Source: Micromonospora tulbaghiae (GTDB lineage: Bacteria > Actinomycetota > Actinomycetes > Mycobacteriales > Micromonosporaceae). Taken from it: a stretch of DNA of 64,000 bases. The stretch is from assembly GCF_900091605.1 (NCBI RefSeq), contig NZ_FMCQ01000005.1, forward strand, positions 248,001 through 312,000. The letters are read 5' to 3'. A model generated the notes under the pieces. That model made no database searches. It was given only the letters and a program-made list of their open reading frames with translations, and had not been told where the DNA came from. Of this stretch, positions 42,113 to 50,431 are shown one piece after another. A program made the translations under genes and the position numbers. Numbering within the stretch: the first letter of the stretch is position 1; each line of letters opens with the position of its first letter.

Positions 42113-44212
42113 CTACCCGGTGGGAAGGAACGGACTGGGTAGGCCCGTCCAGGAGATGCGCAGGGCGTCGCGAGCACGGGTGCAGGCGACGAAGAGCAGA
42201 GAACGTTCTCGCATTTGGTCCTGCCGGTGTCTGGAAGCATCGATTCGCGCCGGCGTGACCGCCGCGGCGAGGGGGATCACGTCAGCGCCGGCGCCGTGGA
42301 CGGCGATGCAGCGGAACTCCAGTCCTTTGGCCCGATGCATCGTCATGACCTGGATCGCCTCGCTGCGGCCGCGTACGGCGCCCTTCAGCCGGACCGTCGA
42401 CAGGCCACTGCCGGCCAGGGCGGCTGCCGCCTCCTCGGCCTGACGTTTGGTCCGCGATAGGACGGCGATCTCACGTGCTTGTACTCCTGACTCCAGCCAG
42501 AGTCCCACTGCGGTGACCAACTCCCGTAACTCGGAGTCGCGGTCCGGGAAGCCGTCCAGATCCGGTCTGGGCCCGCGTAGCGGTGAGTAGTAGCCGGCGA
42601 GAGGATCGAGGCCACCGTCGAAGTTGTCGTACGACTGCTGATCGAGTAGGCGGGTGGATAGTCTGAGGATTTCAGCGGTCGTTCGGTAACTGACCGTAAG
42701 GCGATGCGAGCGGCCACGAATCTCCACACCGAGGGTGCTCAGCGTCACCCGGTTGTCATAGATCCGCTGGTGGGAATCGCCGACGATGAAGAGGTCGTCC
42801 GGGCCGGGCGGTACGGCGGCCCGCAGCAGTCGCCACTGGGCTGGATGAAGGTCCTGAGCCTCGTCGACGATGATGTGGGTGTACGGCGTGTCGATCGACC
42901 CGTTCTCCAGCAGTCGCGTTACGCGAACAGCCACCTGGAGCATCGTCGGCACGCCCGCCTTGAGCCGTTCGAACTCCTCGACGGCCTGCCAGACAACCTC
43001 TCGGTCGCTGCGGGTGAGCCGGACGCCCCGGCCGAATCGGCTGGCGTCGAGGTAGGCAGACAGGTCTGTGATGTCCTGCCCGAGAATGATCTGCCGCCAT
43101 TCGTCGCGCAGGAATTCCGGCCCGAACCGGCCCTGCCCGGCACGTCGCCGTTGCGCGACGTTGGCCCAGAGCTTCATCTCGTCCCGGTCCAGGAGCACGC
43201 CCTCCGGCCCCTGCCCTGCCTGTCTCGCCAGGCCGTGAGCGAGCGCGTCGACGGTGCTCACCTGCACCCGATCCGCCAGATGTGCCCCGCCGAGGACGTG
43301 GAGCGCGGACCGTAGCTCTTCGGCGAGCGTGGTGGTGAAGGTGGTGAGAAGAATGGCGGCGCCCGGACGCGTGTCGGCGAGATGTTTAGCCCGATGGATG
43401 GCGAGGACCGTCTTTCCGGTGCCGGCGCCGCCGGTCACCCGGGCCGGACCGGAGTAGGAGGCGCGGTAGGCCACGCTCCGCTGTTGCGGATGCAGGAAGG
43501 TACGCCACAGGTCGAACGGCTTCTCCAACGCCTCGCGGAGACTGGCGTCCTCCGCCGACACCAGGAAGTTGCTCGCGCTCGTGGGCCGGGACAGCGCGGC
43601 GTCGATGTCCGTCACATCTACGTCTCCGCGAGGGGCACCGCCGGTGATCTGGTCGAGCACCGTGTCCACGTCGAGGCCGGCCAGCAGCAGGCTGACCGCT
43701 TGCTGCTGAAGCTCCGGAAGCGCGGGAAGGTACGAGAGTAGTTGTTCCTCGCTGCTGATGAGGCGGAGCATGGGGAGGTAGATGTCGTCGATTCCCACCG
43801 CACGGAGGGTGCCGTCGGCGATGCTGCTCAAGAGGCCCGGGGACGTGGCGGCCGTCGGCGCGGGAGGTAGCTGCTCGGCGGAGACCACGTCGATGATCTC
43901 CAGGGCCCCGTGCGTGGCGTTGACCTTGAACTCGTGCCGGGGGGCCCAGCGATCCGCCTCGTCGTGGGTGACGATCCGGGTGAGCACGTACGTGTCGCCG
44001 CTTTCCGGAGCAAGCACCAGCCCACGCCAGAAGTCGTCGACCCGGACGGTACGGAGCCGCGGATCCCGCGCGTTGCTGAGCTTTTCGAGGTGCAGGCCGG
44101 CGTACGTGTGGGTTCGGAACTTCGCGAAGATGGCGTCGACCTTATCCCGGATCGGTTTGGTCAGCTTCGCGTAGTCGCGCATGGCGTCCTTCGCCACTGC
44201 CAAGGTCGGCAT
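42113..44212 (-). CDS. UvrD/Rep-type helicase with RelE-like N-terminal domain
   Basis: The product (699 residues) is a superfamily 1 helicase. Walker A GGAGTGKT (261-268), DEAQDLHP, a GDSHQRIYD motif and VMTMHRAKGLEF (motif V region) are intact. The first about 110 residues are different: MRDYAKLTKPIRDKVDAIFAKF, LRTVRVDDFWRGLVLAPESGDTYVLTRIVTHDEADRWA, a small fold resembling RelE/ParE-type toxins, fused in frame. It is the last gene of the defence operon, 11 bp after drmC, and so is probably an accessory DISARM protein. Whether the N-terminal domain is an active nuclease or a binding module cannot be told; the catalytic residues of RelE were not verified. Confidence 0.85.
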   Translation of the reverse strand: MPTLAVAKDAMRDYAKLTKPIRDKVDAIFAKFRTHTYAGLHLEKLSNARDPRLRTVRVDDFWRGLVLAPESGDTYVLTRIVTHDEADRWAPRHEFKVNATHGALEIIDVVSAEQLPPAPTAATSPGLLSSIADGTLRAVGIDDIYLPMLRLISSEEQLLSYLPALPELQQQAVSLLLAGLDVDTVLDQITGGAPRGDVDVTDIDAALSRPTSASNFLVSAEDASLREALEKPFDLWRTFLHPQQRSVAYRASYSGPARVTGGAGTGKTVLAIHRAKHLADTRPGAAILLTTFTTTLAEELRSALHVLGGAHLADRVQVSTVDALAHGLARQAGQGPEGVLLDRDEMKLWANVAQRRRAGQGRFGPEFLRDEWRQIILGQDITDLSAYLDASRFGRGVRLTRSDREVVWQAVEEFERLKAGVPTMLQVAVRVTRLLENGSIDTPYTHIIVDEAQDLHPAQWRLLRAAVPPGPDDLFIVGDSHQRIYDNRVTLSTLGVEIRGRSHRLTVSYRTTAEILRLSTRLLDQQSYDNFDGGLDPLAGYYSPLRGPRPDLDGFPDRDSELRELVTAVGLWLESGVQAREIAVLSRTKRQAEEAAAALAGSGLSTVRLKGAVRGRSEAIQVMTMHRAKGLEFRCIAVHGAGADVIPLAAAVTPARIDASRHRQDQMRERSLLFVACTRARDALRISWTGLPSPFLPTG

Positions 44213-44223
44213 GGATACCTCCG

Positions 44224-45015
44224 TCAGTTCTGTCCGGGCGTCACGGGTACGAGAACGGCGTTGGCGACAAGGGCGTCGAAGTGATCTCGTAGCCGGGCGG
44301 GCAGGTCTCCGCCGACGATGCGCACACCGACCTCAATGTTGGTGTCGAATGCGTTCCCCGAGAGGTTTGCGCTGGTTACAAAGGCGCTGTGGCGATCAGC
44401 CACGATGCCCTTGGCGTGCATGGACGCTCGCGCCCCCTGGCGTGGTCGCCGGTTCGGGTCCCAGACGAAGAATTGGGCGGGCAGGCCGGCCAACGCGTCC
44501 AGCGCCGGCGCATGCAGTGTCCCTCCGTCGGCCCGGGTGGTTTCCAGCAGCACCCGTACCCGTACACCGCGTTCGGCGGCGGCGGTGAGGGCGGTCCGGA
44601 TTCGGGAATCCGTGTGGGCGGAGTAGGTCAGCACCAGCAGTTCCTCCAGTGCCGCCACGGCGACGCTTTCGAACGCCTGGCGCGTCGCCCGTAATGGCAC
44701 GTGCCGGCTCTGTGGTCCGGTGACCACCGGCTCGACCCGTATCGTCTCCCGCTCCACGGCAGCGGCCCGATGTGCCGCGGCCAGCATGCCCGCGACCATC
44801 GCCCCGCGGATGCCCGGCGTCCCGCGCCAGGCATCGCAGAGCCGCTCCACCGCCGCCTGGACGACCGGAGTCCGGGCCGCGGCCACCCGCAGAGCGCCCA
44901 CGGCCACCGGATCAGCACGTTCGCGTCCGGCGAGGGCCTCGGTCAGCGCCGCCAGTGCCTGCTGGTGCGGGACGAGCCGACCGACCGCGGCGACGGCCTC
45001 GACGATCTCCTTCAT
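44224..45015 (-). CDS. drmC: DISARM protein DrmC (phospholipase D-like)
   Basis: The product (263 residues) has a PLD-like domain with one clear HxK motif: His200 and Lys202 in MHAKGIVADRHSAFVTSANLSGNA, with Asp207. The N-terminal 110 residues are helical and of unknown role. PLD-family proteins with one motif act as dimers and are often nucleases. DrmC is a core DISARM gene, though reported not to be essential for every protection effect. It overlaps drmB by 4 bp (ATGA). Confidence 0.9.
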   Translation of the reverse strand: MKEIVEAVAAVGRLVPHQQALAALTEALAGRERADPVAVGALRVAAARTPVVQAAVERLCDAWRGTPGIRGAMVAGMLAAAHRAAAVERETIRVEPVVTGPQSRHVPLRATRQAFESVAVAALEELLVLTYSAHTDSRIRTALTAAAERGVRVRVLLETTRADGGTLHAPALDALAGLPAQFFVWDPNRRPRQGARASMHAKGIVADRHSAFVTSANLSGNAFDTNIEVGVRIVGGDLPARLRDHFDALVANAVLVPVTPGQN

Positions 45016-46856
45016 ACCGTCGGGAAGTAGGCGCTGTCGCCGTTGCCGAACGTCGCGACGAGCAACGTGCGATCGAGGAAGCGGTTACCGCGCTCACAGG
45101 AGGTCTCCGCCGCGAACAGGCAGGCGTGGCAGGCAGCGCCATGGACGGTACGGTCGTTGTCCGGCCGGTGCTCCGCGCACATGGGGTCGGAGGAGCAGAG
45201 TGCCGCGTCTCGGAGGGCCTGCTTGAGCACGAGCGCCAGCATCTCCGGCTCGGCGAGCCGGACGAGCCCGCCCAGCGTGCCCTCGCTGTCGGGCGCGGCG
45301 GTGTAGAGCAGCACGCCCGCCATTCCCGACCGAGCGTAGATCCGCTCGCGGATGCCACTGGCGCTGTAGCCGCACTCCAGGGCGAAGGCACGGATCAGCG
45401 CGTGGGCCAGGGTGTGCAGAAGCGTGTAGCGCGGAGGGCGCCAGTCGTCGTCCGGGTTGACGCCGCGTTGCCCGCACCACTGACGGTGGCCCTGCCGCAA
45501 CCGGCGGAGCGCTTCCCGCTCCTCGACGGATTTCTCCCAGGCGGCCACCCGCTCCTCGGGCAGCCGGAGGAAGACTCCCTCGCCACGGGTTTCCGCACAG
45601 GGAACCCAGTTCAACGCGGAGTTGGACAGCGGCGCGAACCCCGGCCCGGCACCGTACCGGCCGTCATGGAGTTCGTTCGGGGCGACGATGCGGGTGAAGC
45701 CGAGAAGCGCCGACACCTCCCGGAGCCTGGTCACCGCCAACACCTCTGCCACGTCGTCCTGCCACTCGGGGGCCACCGCACGGGCTTCGATGCGGAAGTC
45801 CGGATGGTCGCGGGGTGCCCGCGCCTGATGGGTGAAGGTCTCCCACTCCGGTGCGAGCACGTCTCCGGCGTCGTCCCTTCCGGTTCCGGTCGCACCCGCC
45901 CGGTACCGGTTGACCGCTGCCAGGATCTGCGCGTCGGTCGCCGCGCCGAAACCAACGAACTTCTCGGGTACGAACATCCGGGCTCCGGCGATCTGCTCCA
46001 CGCTGGTCATCCCACTGAGCTGGGTCCACTGCCGCTCCACCTCGATCAGCAGCGGATCCTCCGCCTCGGGGATGGAGACCACGGCGACCTTGAAGGGGAA
46101 CCAGAGGTTGGAGGCGCCCAGGCCGATTGCCCTCGGGGGCTGTGCGCAGCCGGAGTCAAACGAGCGCAGGTGGGGATGGCGGCCCCGGCACCGAGGCAGG
46201 TGGCTGGTGGCGTCCCGGCTGAAGGCGGGGGCCATGCTGCGCCGGGCCCGGCAACTGGTGCAGGTGACGAAGACGCTGGCCGCGTCGCCCGAGACACCGC
46301 GCTCACCGAACTGCAGCAGCGTCTTTCCACAGCTGGTGCCCTTGTGCACGTAGTAGTCCCAGGGGAAGTCGTCCAGATGGCCGGCCTCGCACGCCATCAT
46401 GAAGCGGACCGGCATCGCTGCCGGCGACCTTCCCTTCGCCGCCGCGCAGTTCTCGTGGACGACGCGGACCAGGTCCGGGCGACCCGGGTTGGCGCGCAGC
46501 TTGAACAGGGTGCTCTCGATGGGCCCCAGATACCGGCAGTACGGACAGCGCAGGAACCTCGGGAACACCTCCACCGGTACGCCCACCCGGGTCCACTCGC
46601 CGAACATGTTGCCGTGCTCCTCCGGCACGTACGGCGGCAGCCGCAACGCCGTCGCCCGAGGTTCACGTTCCCGCACCGCCGACAGCAGGCGAGGCTCGCT
46701 GATGGCCTCGGTATGCGAGACGTCCCACTCGTCCAGCCCCATGACCAGCGCGGAGAAACGCGGTAGATCCACGATGGAACCGATGCCGAAGGTGTGTTGG
46801 AGTTGGCTCGGCCGAAGCTCACCGACCCGGTTGATCCGGGGCCCCTTGCCCTTCAC
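45012..46856 (-). CDS. drmB: DISARM protein DrmB (DUF1998)
   Basis: The protein (614 residues) opens with RVGELRPSQLQHTFGIGSIVDLP, the start seen in DrmB proteins, and carries cysteine pairs typical of zinc ribbons: CPYC near residue 100, CTSC in the middle and CHACLFAAETSCERGNRFLD at the C-terminus, which is the DUF1998 core. DUF1998 proteins are found with helicases; DrmA and DrmB form a complex that senses and processes phage DNA. It overlaps drmA by 4 bp at its 5' end and drmC at its 3' end, so it is coupled to both. Confidence 0.93.
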   Translation of the reverse strand: MKGKGPRINRVGELRPSQLQHTFGIGSIVDLPRFSALVMGLDEWDVSHTEAISEPRLLSAVREREPRATALRLPPYVPEEHGNMFGEWTRVGVPVEVFPRFLRCPYCRYLGPIESTLFKLRANPGRPDLVRVVHENCAAAKGRSPAAMPVRFMMACEAGHLDDFPWDYYVHKGTSCGKTLLQFGERGVSGDAASVFVTCTSCRARRSMAPAFSRDATSHLPRCRGRHPHLRSFDSGCAQPPRAIGLGASNLWFPFKVAVVSIPEAEDPLLIEVERQWTQLSGMTSVEQIAGARMFVPEKFVGFGAATDAQILAAVNRYRAGATGTGRDDAGDVLAPEWETFTHQARAPRDHPDFRIEARAVAPEWQDDVAEVLAVTRLREVSALLGFTRIVAPNELHDGRYGAGPGFAPLSNSALNWVPCAETRGEGVFLRLPEERVAAWEKSVEEREALRRLRQGHRQWCGQRGVNPDDDWRPPRYTLLHTLAHALIRAFALECGYSASGIRERIYARSGMAGVLLYTAAPDSEGTLGGLVRLAEPEMLALVLKQALRDAALCSSDPMCAEHRPDNDRTVHGAACHACLFAAETSCERGNRFLDRTLLVATFGNGDSAYFPTV

Positions 46857-49800
46857 TCGGCCTTCTCCTCGTTGCTCTCGTCGTCGGGCTCGAACGATGC
46901 CGTGTCGAGCAGTGTCGGTGCCTGGTCCGTCGGCCGGCGGTACGGGTTCTCCCGCTCCTTGCCGAGCGGTTCGCTCCCTTCACGGATCAGCAGGCGGATG
47001 CCGGGTTCGACGTTGCGCAGCGAGGTCGGGCATGTCCACTCGGTCCACTGGCCGGTGTCCGGCTCCGTCAACAGGCCGACGGTGCGCCCGTCCGCTACTC
47101 CCCGGTAGCCGAGCTGCTGATACATGGTGGCGGCCCGCTCCGCCCAGCGGTCGAGGCTGCGGTCGAGCCGGGCGCGGACGAGCTTGGCGACCGACGGGTC
47201 TCCGGTGACCACCGCGGCGCGGTCCACCACCGCCGCCACAAGCTCCGACACCTCGGGGGCGTGCCTGTCCACCCGTTCGGCGTCCCGGTTGGCATTCCAG
47301 GTCGCGTCGTGTTGGCGGACCAGGCTGGCCAGCACGGCGGTGAGTCCCCGATCGAGGGCGCGGTCGGCGAACGGGGTAACGGAGAGCGCCTCGACGTGAC
47401 GGTAGGCCGAGCCATGGAAGTGTTCGAAGGTCTCGTAGTGCGACAGGTCGCGCGGACGGGCCCAGTTGAACGCGGTGAAGACCAGACCGGGCGCGGCGCG
47501 ACCGACTCGGCTGGTGGCCTGAATGTACTCCGCCGCCGACTTGGGCTGGCCCGCGACGACCATCAGCCCCAGCCGGGAGATGTCCACCCCGACCGAGATC
47601 ATGTTGGTGGCCAGCAGCACGTCGACGGGGTAGACGTCCGTGCCCTTCGGGTCCCGGGCGATCGGTACCGGTACCTCCAGCCGGCGCAGGATCTCGGGAA
47701 TTTCGCTGGAGTGCAACCGGGAGGTGAGCTCAGCGACGTCCGGCTTCTCCCGACGGGCGAGGCCGAGCTGGCGGCCGTCGTAGAGGCGAGTGGCCACGTC
47801 GTCGTCGACCACCCGGCGCATCCCGCCGAGCTCCCGCAGGGACCCGAAGTAGCCGACCATGGTCATGTACGCGTCCGTCGCTGCCTGGCCGCCGTACCGT
47901 TCGTGCAGGAGTTGGGCCGCCGCCATGCCTGCGACGTAGAGGCGGATCAGCAGCGACTTGAACTTGCGCCCATGTGCGCAGACGCCCACGTAGCGTCGGC
48001 CAGGCAGCTCATCGGTGGGGCGGGTGCGGGCGAAGAACGAGTTCCGCGAGTCGGTGCCGGGCGGCGGGAAAATCGCCAGTTTCCGGGTGAAGACGCCGTT
48101 CACCTGTGCCTCGGCTCCCCGTACCGTGGCGGTCGAGGCGATCACCATGGGTCGGACCGGGGCCGCCTCCGGGAGGTCGGGGCACCAGGTGGCCAACTCG
48201 TCCACCACCGTCTCGTACAGGCCGACGAGGGAACCCAGCGGGCCGGAGATGAGGTGCAGCTCGTCCTGCACGATCAGGTCCGGCGGGCGCAGCGCACCGA
48301 CCGGCTCGACCCGGGCAGCGGGATGCCGGCCCGACGGGCGGTGCTCCAGGCTGTCGCAACCGGGGGTCTCGGGTGTGCGGTAGCCGTGGCGGCTGCACCA
48401 ACCGGTCACCTTGCCGAAGAGCGCCTGCACCGAGCCACGCCACGGAAGCTGGGCGAATTTGTCGACCGTGGCGATGACGAAGGCGGGCAGGAGACGGTAG
48501 ATCTCCTCGTCCACGACCAGGACGGGGAGACCTTCGCCGGGGCTGCGCCGCAGAGTGAATGGGCAACGGCCGGTGCGGTCCCCGCAGAAGACGACGGTGC
48601 GGCCACGTACGGTGTCCACTTCGACGTTTTGGTCAGGCATCAGCATCGTGCCGCACCAGGGGCAGTTGGTGAGCTGGTGGGGCGATCCCTTGCCCCCTCC
48701 AGGGCGGCCCTTGAGCTGGCCGCGGGCCTCCTTTACAGCGGTTTCCGCATCCTCGGTGCGGTTGGGTGTCACGCTGCCGCCGACCCATAACCCCAACCTG
48801 AACGTGGTGTCTCCCCACTGGGCCGGGTCCTCGCGGCGGAGCGACTCGCATGCGCAGATCAGCGCCGCTGCGCGCTGGAACTGTTGCACCGTGAGCAGTC
48901 GCAACGTATACCGCATCAGCACCGCCACACCGTCCTCGGCGTAGAAGCCACCGAAGCTCTGCTTGCGCCGCCGGATCCCCATCGCGAACGCGGCCAGGCC
49001 GAGGTACGCCTCGGTCTTGCCGCCACCCGTGGGGAACCAGAGCAGGTCCGCCAGCCCGCTCTCGGCGCGCCGGTTCGGATGGGTGGGATCAGCCAGGGCG
49101 GGCAGCCCCATCAGCAGGAAGGCGAGCTGGAAGAGGCGCCACTCGGGACGCTGCTCGGCCTCCGCCGCGGCCACCGCGTCCTCCAACGACAGGTTCGGGT
49201 CGGCTCGTCGCGCCGCGGCGGCCATGGTGTGCAGCCGTTGGAGTCGCATCGCCCGGTTGGCGAAGCGGAACGCCGCCAAGGGCTCCGGGTCTTCGGGGTC
49301 GAGCAGCACCTGGATGCCCTCGCGGATCCGGTCGGCGGCTCTGCGGCACTCGTCGAGCGCCAGCTCGGCGTCGACGCGGAATCGGTCGAGCGACGGGTCG
49401 CTGGCCACCTCCTCGCTCCGATCGAGGATCCACTTCTGGTAGGCGACGACGATCGGTTCCAGGGCGTGGCGGAGACTCTCCCGGTCGGCCTCGGCGAGAG
49501 TCGCCATGTCCAGCTCCACCCCGGCGAGTAGTTCTTCGTCGCTGGGGCGGGTGGCGTCGGTCGCCGGCATCTCGTACCAGGGCATGGCCTCGGTACGGAT
49601 GCTCAGCGCTCGGTTCGGGGCGTCCGGCAGCGTCTCGACCAGGACACCGACGCCGTGACCGACCGCGAAGGCCGGTGCGTGCCGGTACCGCATGGCGAGG
49701 GTGCGCAGCTCGCGTACGGTCGGGTCCGCCACGTGTTCGTCCGGCAGCGGGAGTTCGCGCGGGCAGAAGGGTGTGCTGCCCTTCTCGACGCCACGGACCT

Positions 49801-50431
49801 CCAGCTCCGCCTGGAAGATCCAGGTCGCATTCATCATCTTGCCGGTGGGATCGGTGGTGTTGACCAGGAAGAGCGAGACGATCCACTGCCCGTCGTGCCG
49901 GCGTACCCGGCCGCGTACCATGACCTCGGGCTGTTCGGCGTCGATCGGGAACGGCTTGATTTCGCCCTCGACGAGGGTGACCCGTTCCCGGCCGCCGCGT
50001 TGTTGACGCCGCCACACCATCGGTTGGCTGCCGTCGTCGAGCGGGGTGCTGGCGTGGTCCCGCAGGTACCGGCCCCACTTCGCCTCGACGAGGAGTTCGA
50101 TGTGCCGGGTGCTGACCGCGAAGCTCAGCCCCATCGACGAGGGATAGAACGACGGGACCGCCGGCACCGCCTCGACGCCCCGGTCGTCGTCCCCGCTCGC
50201 CTCGCCTTCTTCGGCGAGACCGTCCAGGGCGGCCGGGTTGGTGAGCAGACCGGCGGGGGCCAGGCAGCCGACCGGGTACTTCTCGCGCAGCGCGACCTGT
50301 CGGCCTCCGGGCGGGCCGGTGATCTCTTCGGCGAGGTCGGTGGGGCCGACCAGGTCGCGCCGGACGAGTTCGGCCAACTCGTCGCGGATCTTCGCCCCGG
50401 AGGGCACGCCGAGCACCGGCGAATCGCTCAC
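46853..50431 (-). CDS. drmA: DISARM helicase DrmA
   Basis: The product (1,192 residues) is a large superfamily 2 helicase. Walker A is FPTGGGKTEAYLG (467-479) and the DEAD-box counterpart is DELHLISGPLG (from 723). ASTATVRGAEAQVNG is the motif III region, and VLLATNMISVGVDISRLG with TSRVGR are the helicase C-terminal motifs. A zinc-like cluster (CPWC near 590 and C616/C623) lies between the two helicase halves. DrmA is the central DNA motor of DISARM with DrmB. It overlaps the DUF262 gene upstream by 4 bp. Confidence 0.95.
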   Translation of the reverse strand: MSDSPVLGVPSGAKIRDELAELVRRDLVGPTDLAEEITGPPGGRQVALREKYPVGCLAPAGLLTNPAALDGLAEEGEASGDDDRGVEAVPAVPSFYPSSMGLSFAVSTRHIELLVEAKWGRYLRDHASTPLDDGSQPMVWRRQQRGGRERVTLVEGEIKPFPIDAEQPEVMVRGRVRRHDGQWIVSLFLVNTTDPTGKMMNATWIFQAELEVRGVEKGSTPFCPRELPLPDEHVADPTVRELRTLAMRYRHAPAFAVGHGVGVLVETLPDAPNRALSIRTEAMPWYEMPATDATRPSDEELLAGVELDMATLAEADRESLRHALEPIVVAYQKWILDRSEEVASDPSLDRFRVDAELALDECRRAADRIREGIQVLLDPEDPEPLAAFRFANRAMRLQRLHTMAAAARRADPNLSLEDAVAAAEAEQRPEWRLFQLAFLLMGLPALADPTHPNRRAESGLADLLWFPTGGGKTEAYLGLAAFAMGIRRRKQSFGGFYAEDGVAVLMRYTLRLLTVQQFQRAAALICACESLRREDPAQWGDTTFRLGLWVGGSVTPNRTEDAETAVKEARGQLKGRPGGGKGSPHQLTNCPWCGTMLMPDQNVEVDTVRGRTVVFCGDRTGRCPFTLRRSPGEGLPVLVVDEEIYRLLPAFVIATVDKFAQLPWRGSVQALFGKVTGWCSRHGYRTPETPGCDSLEHRPSGRHPAARVEPVGALRPPDLIVQDELHLISGPLGSLVGLYETVVDELATWCPDLPEAAPVRPMVIASTATVRGAEAQVNGVFTRKLAIFPPPGTDSRNSFFARTRPTDELPGRRYVGVCAHGRKFKSLLIRLYVAGMAAAQLLHERYGGQAATDAYMTMVGYFGSLRELGGMRRVVDDDVATRLYDGRQLGLARREKPDVAELTSRLHSSEIPEILRRLEVPVPIARDPKGTDVYPVDVLLATNMISVGVDISRLGLMVVAGQPKSAAEYIQATSRVGRAAPGLVFTAFNWARPRDLSHYETFEHFHGSAYRHVEALSVTPFADRALDRGLTAVLASLVRQHDATWNANRDAERVDRHAPEVSELVAAVVDRAAVVTGDPSVAKLVRARLDRSLDRWAERAATMYQQLGYRGVADGRTVGLLTEPDTGQWTEWTCPTSLRNVEPGIRLLIREGSEPLGKERENPYRRPTDQAPTLLDTASFEPDDESNEEKAE

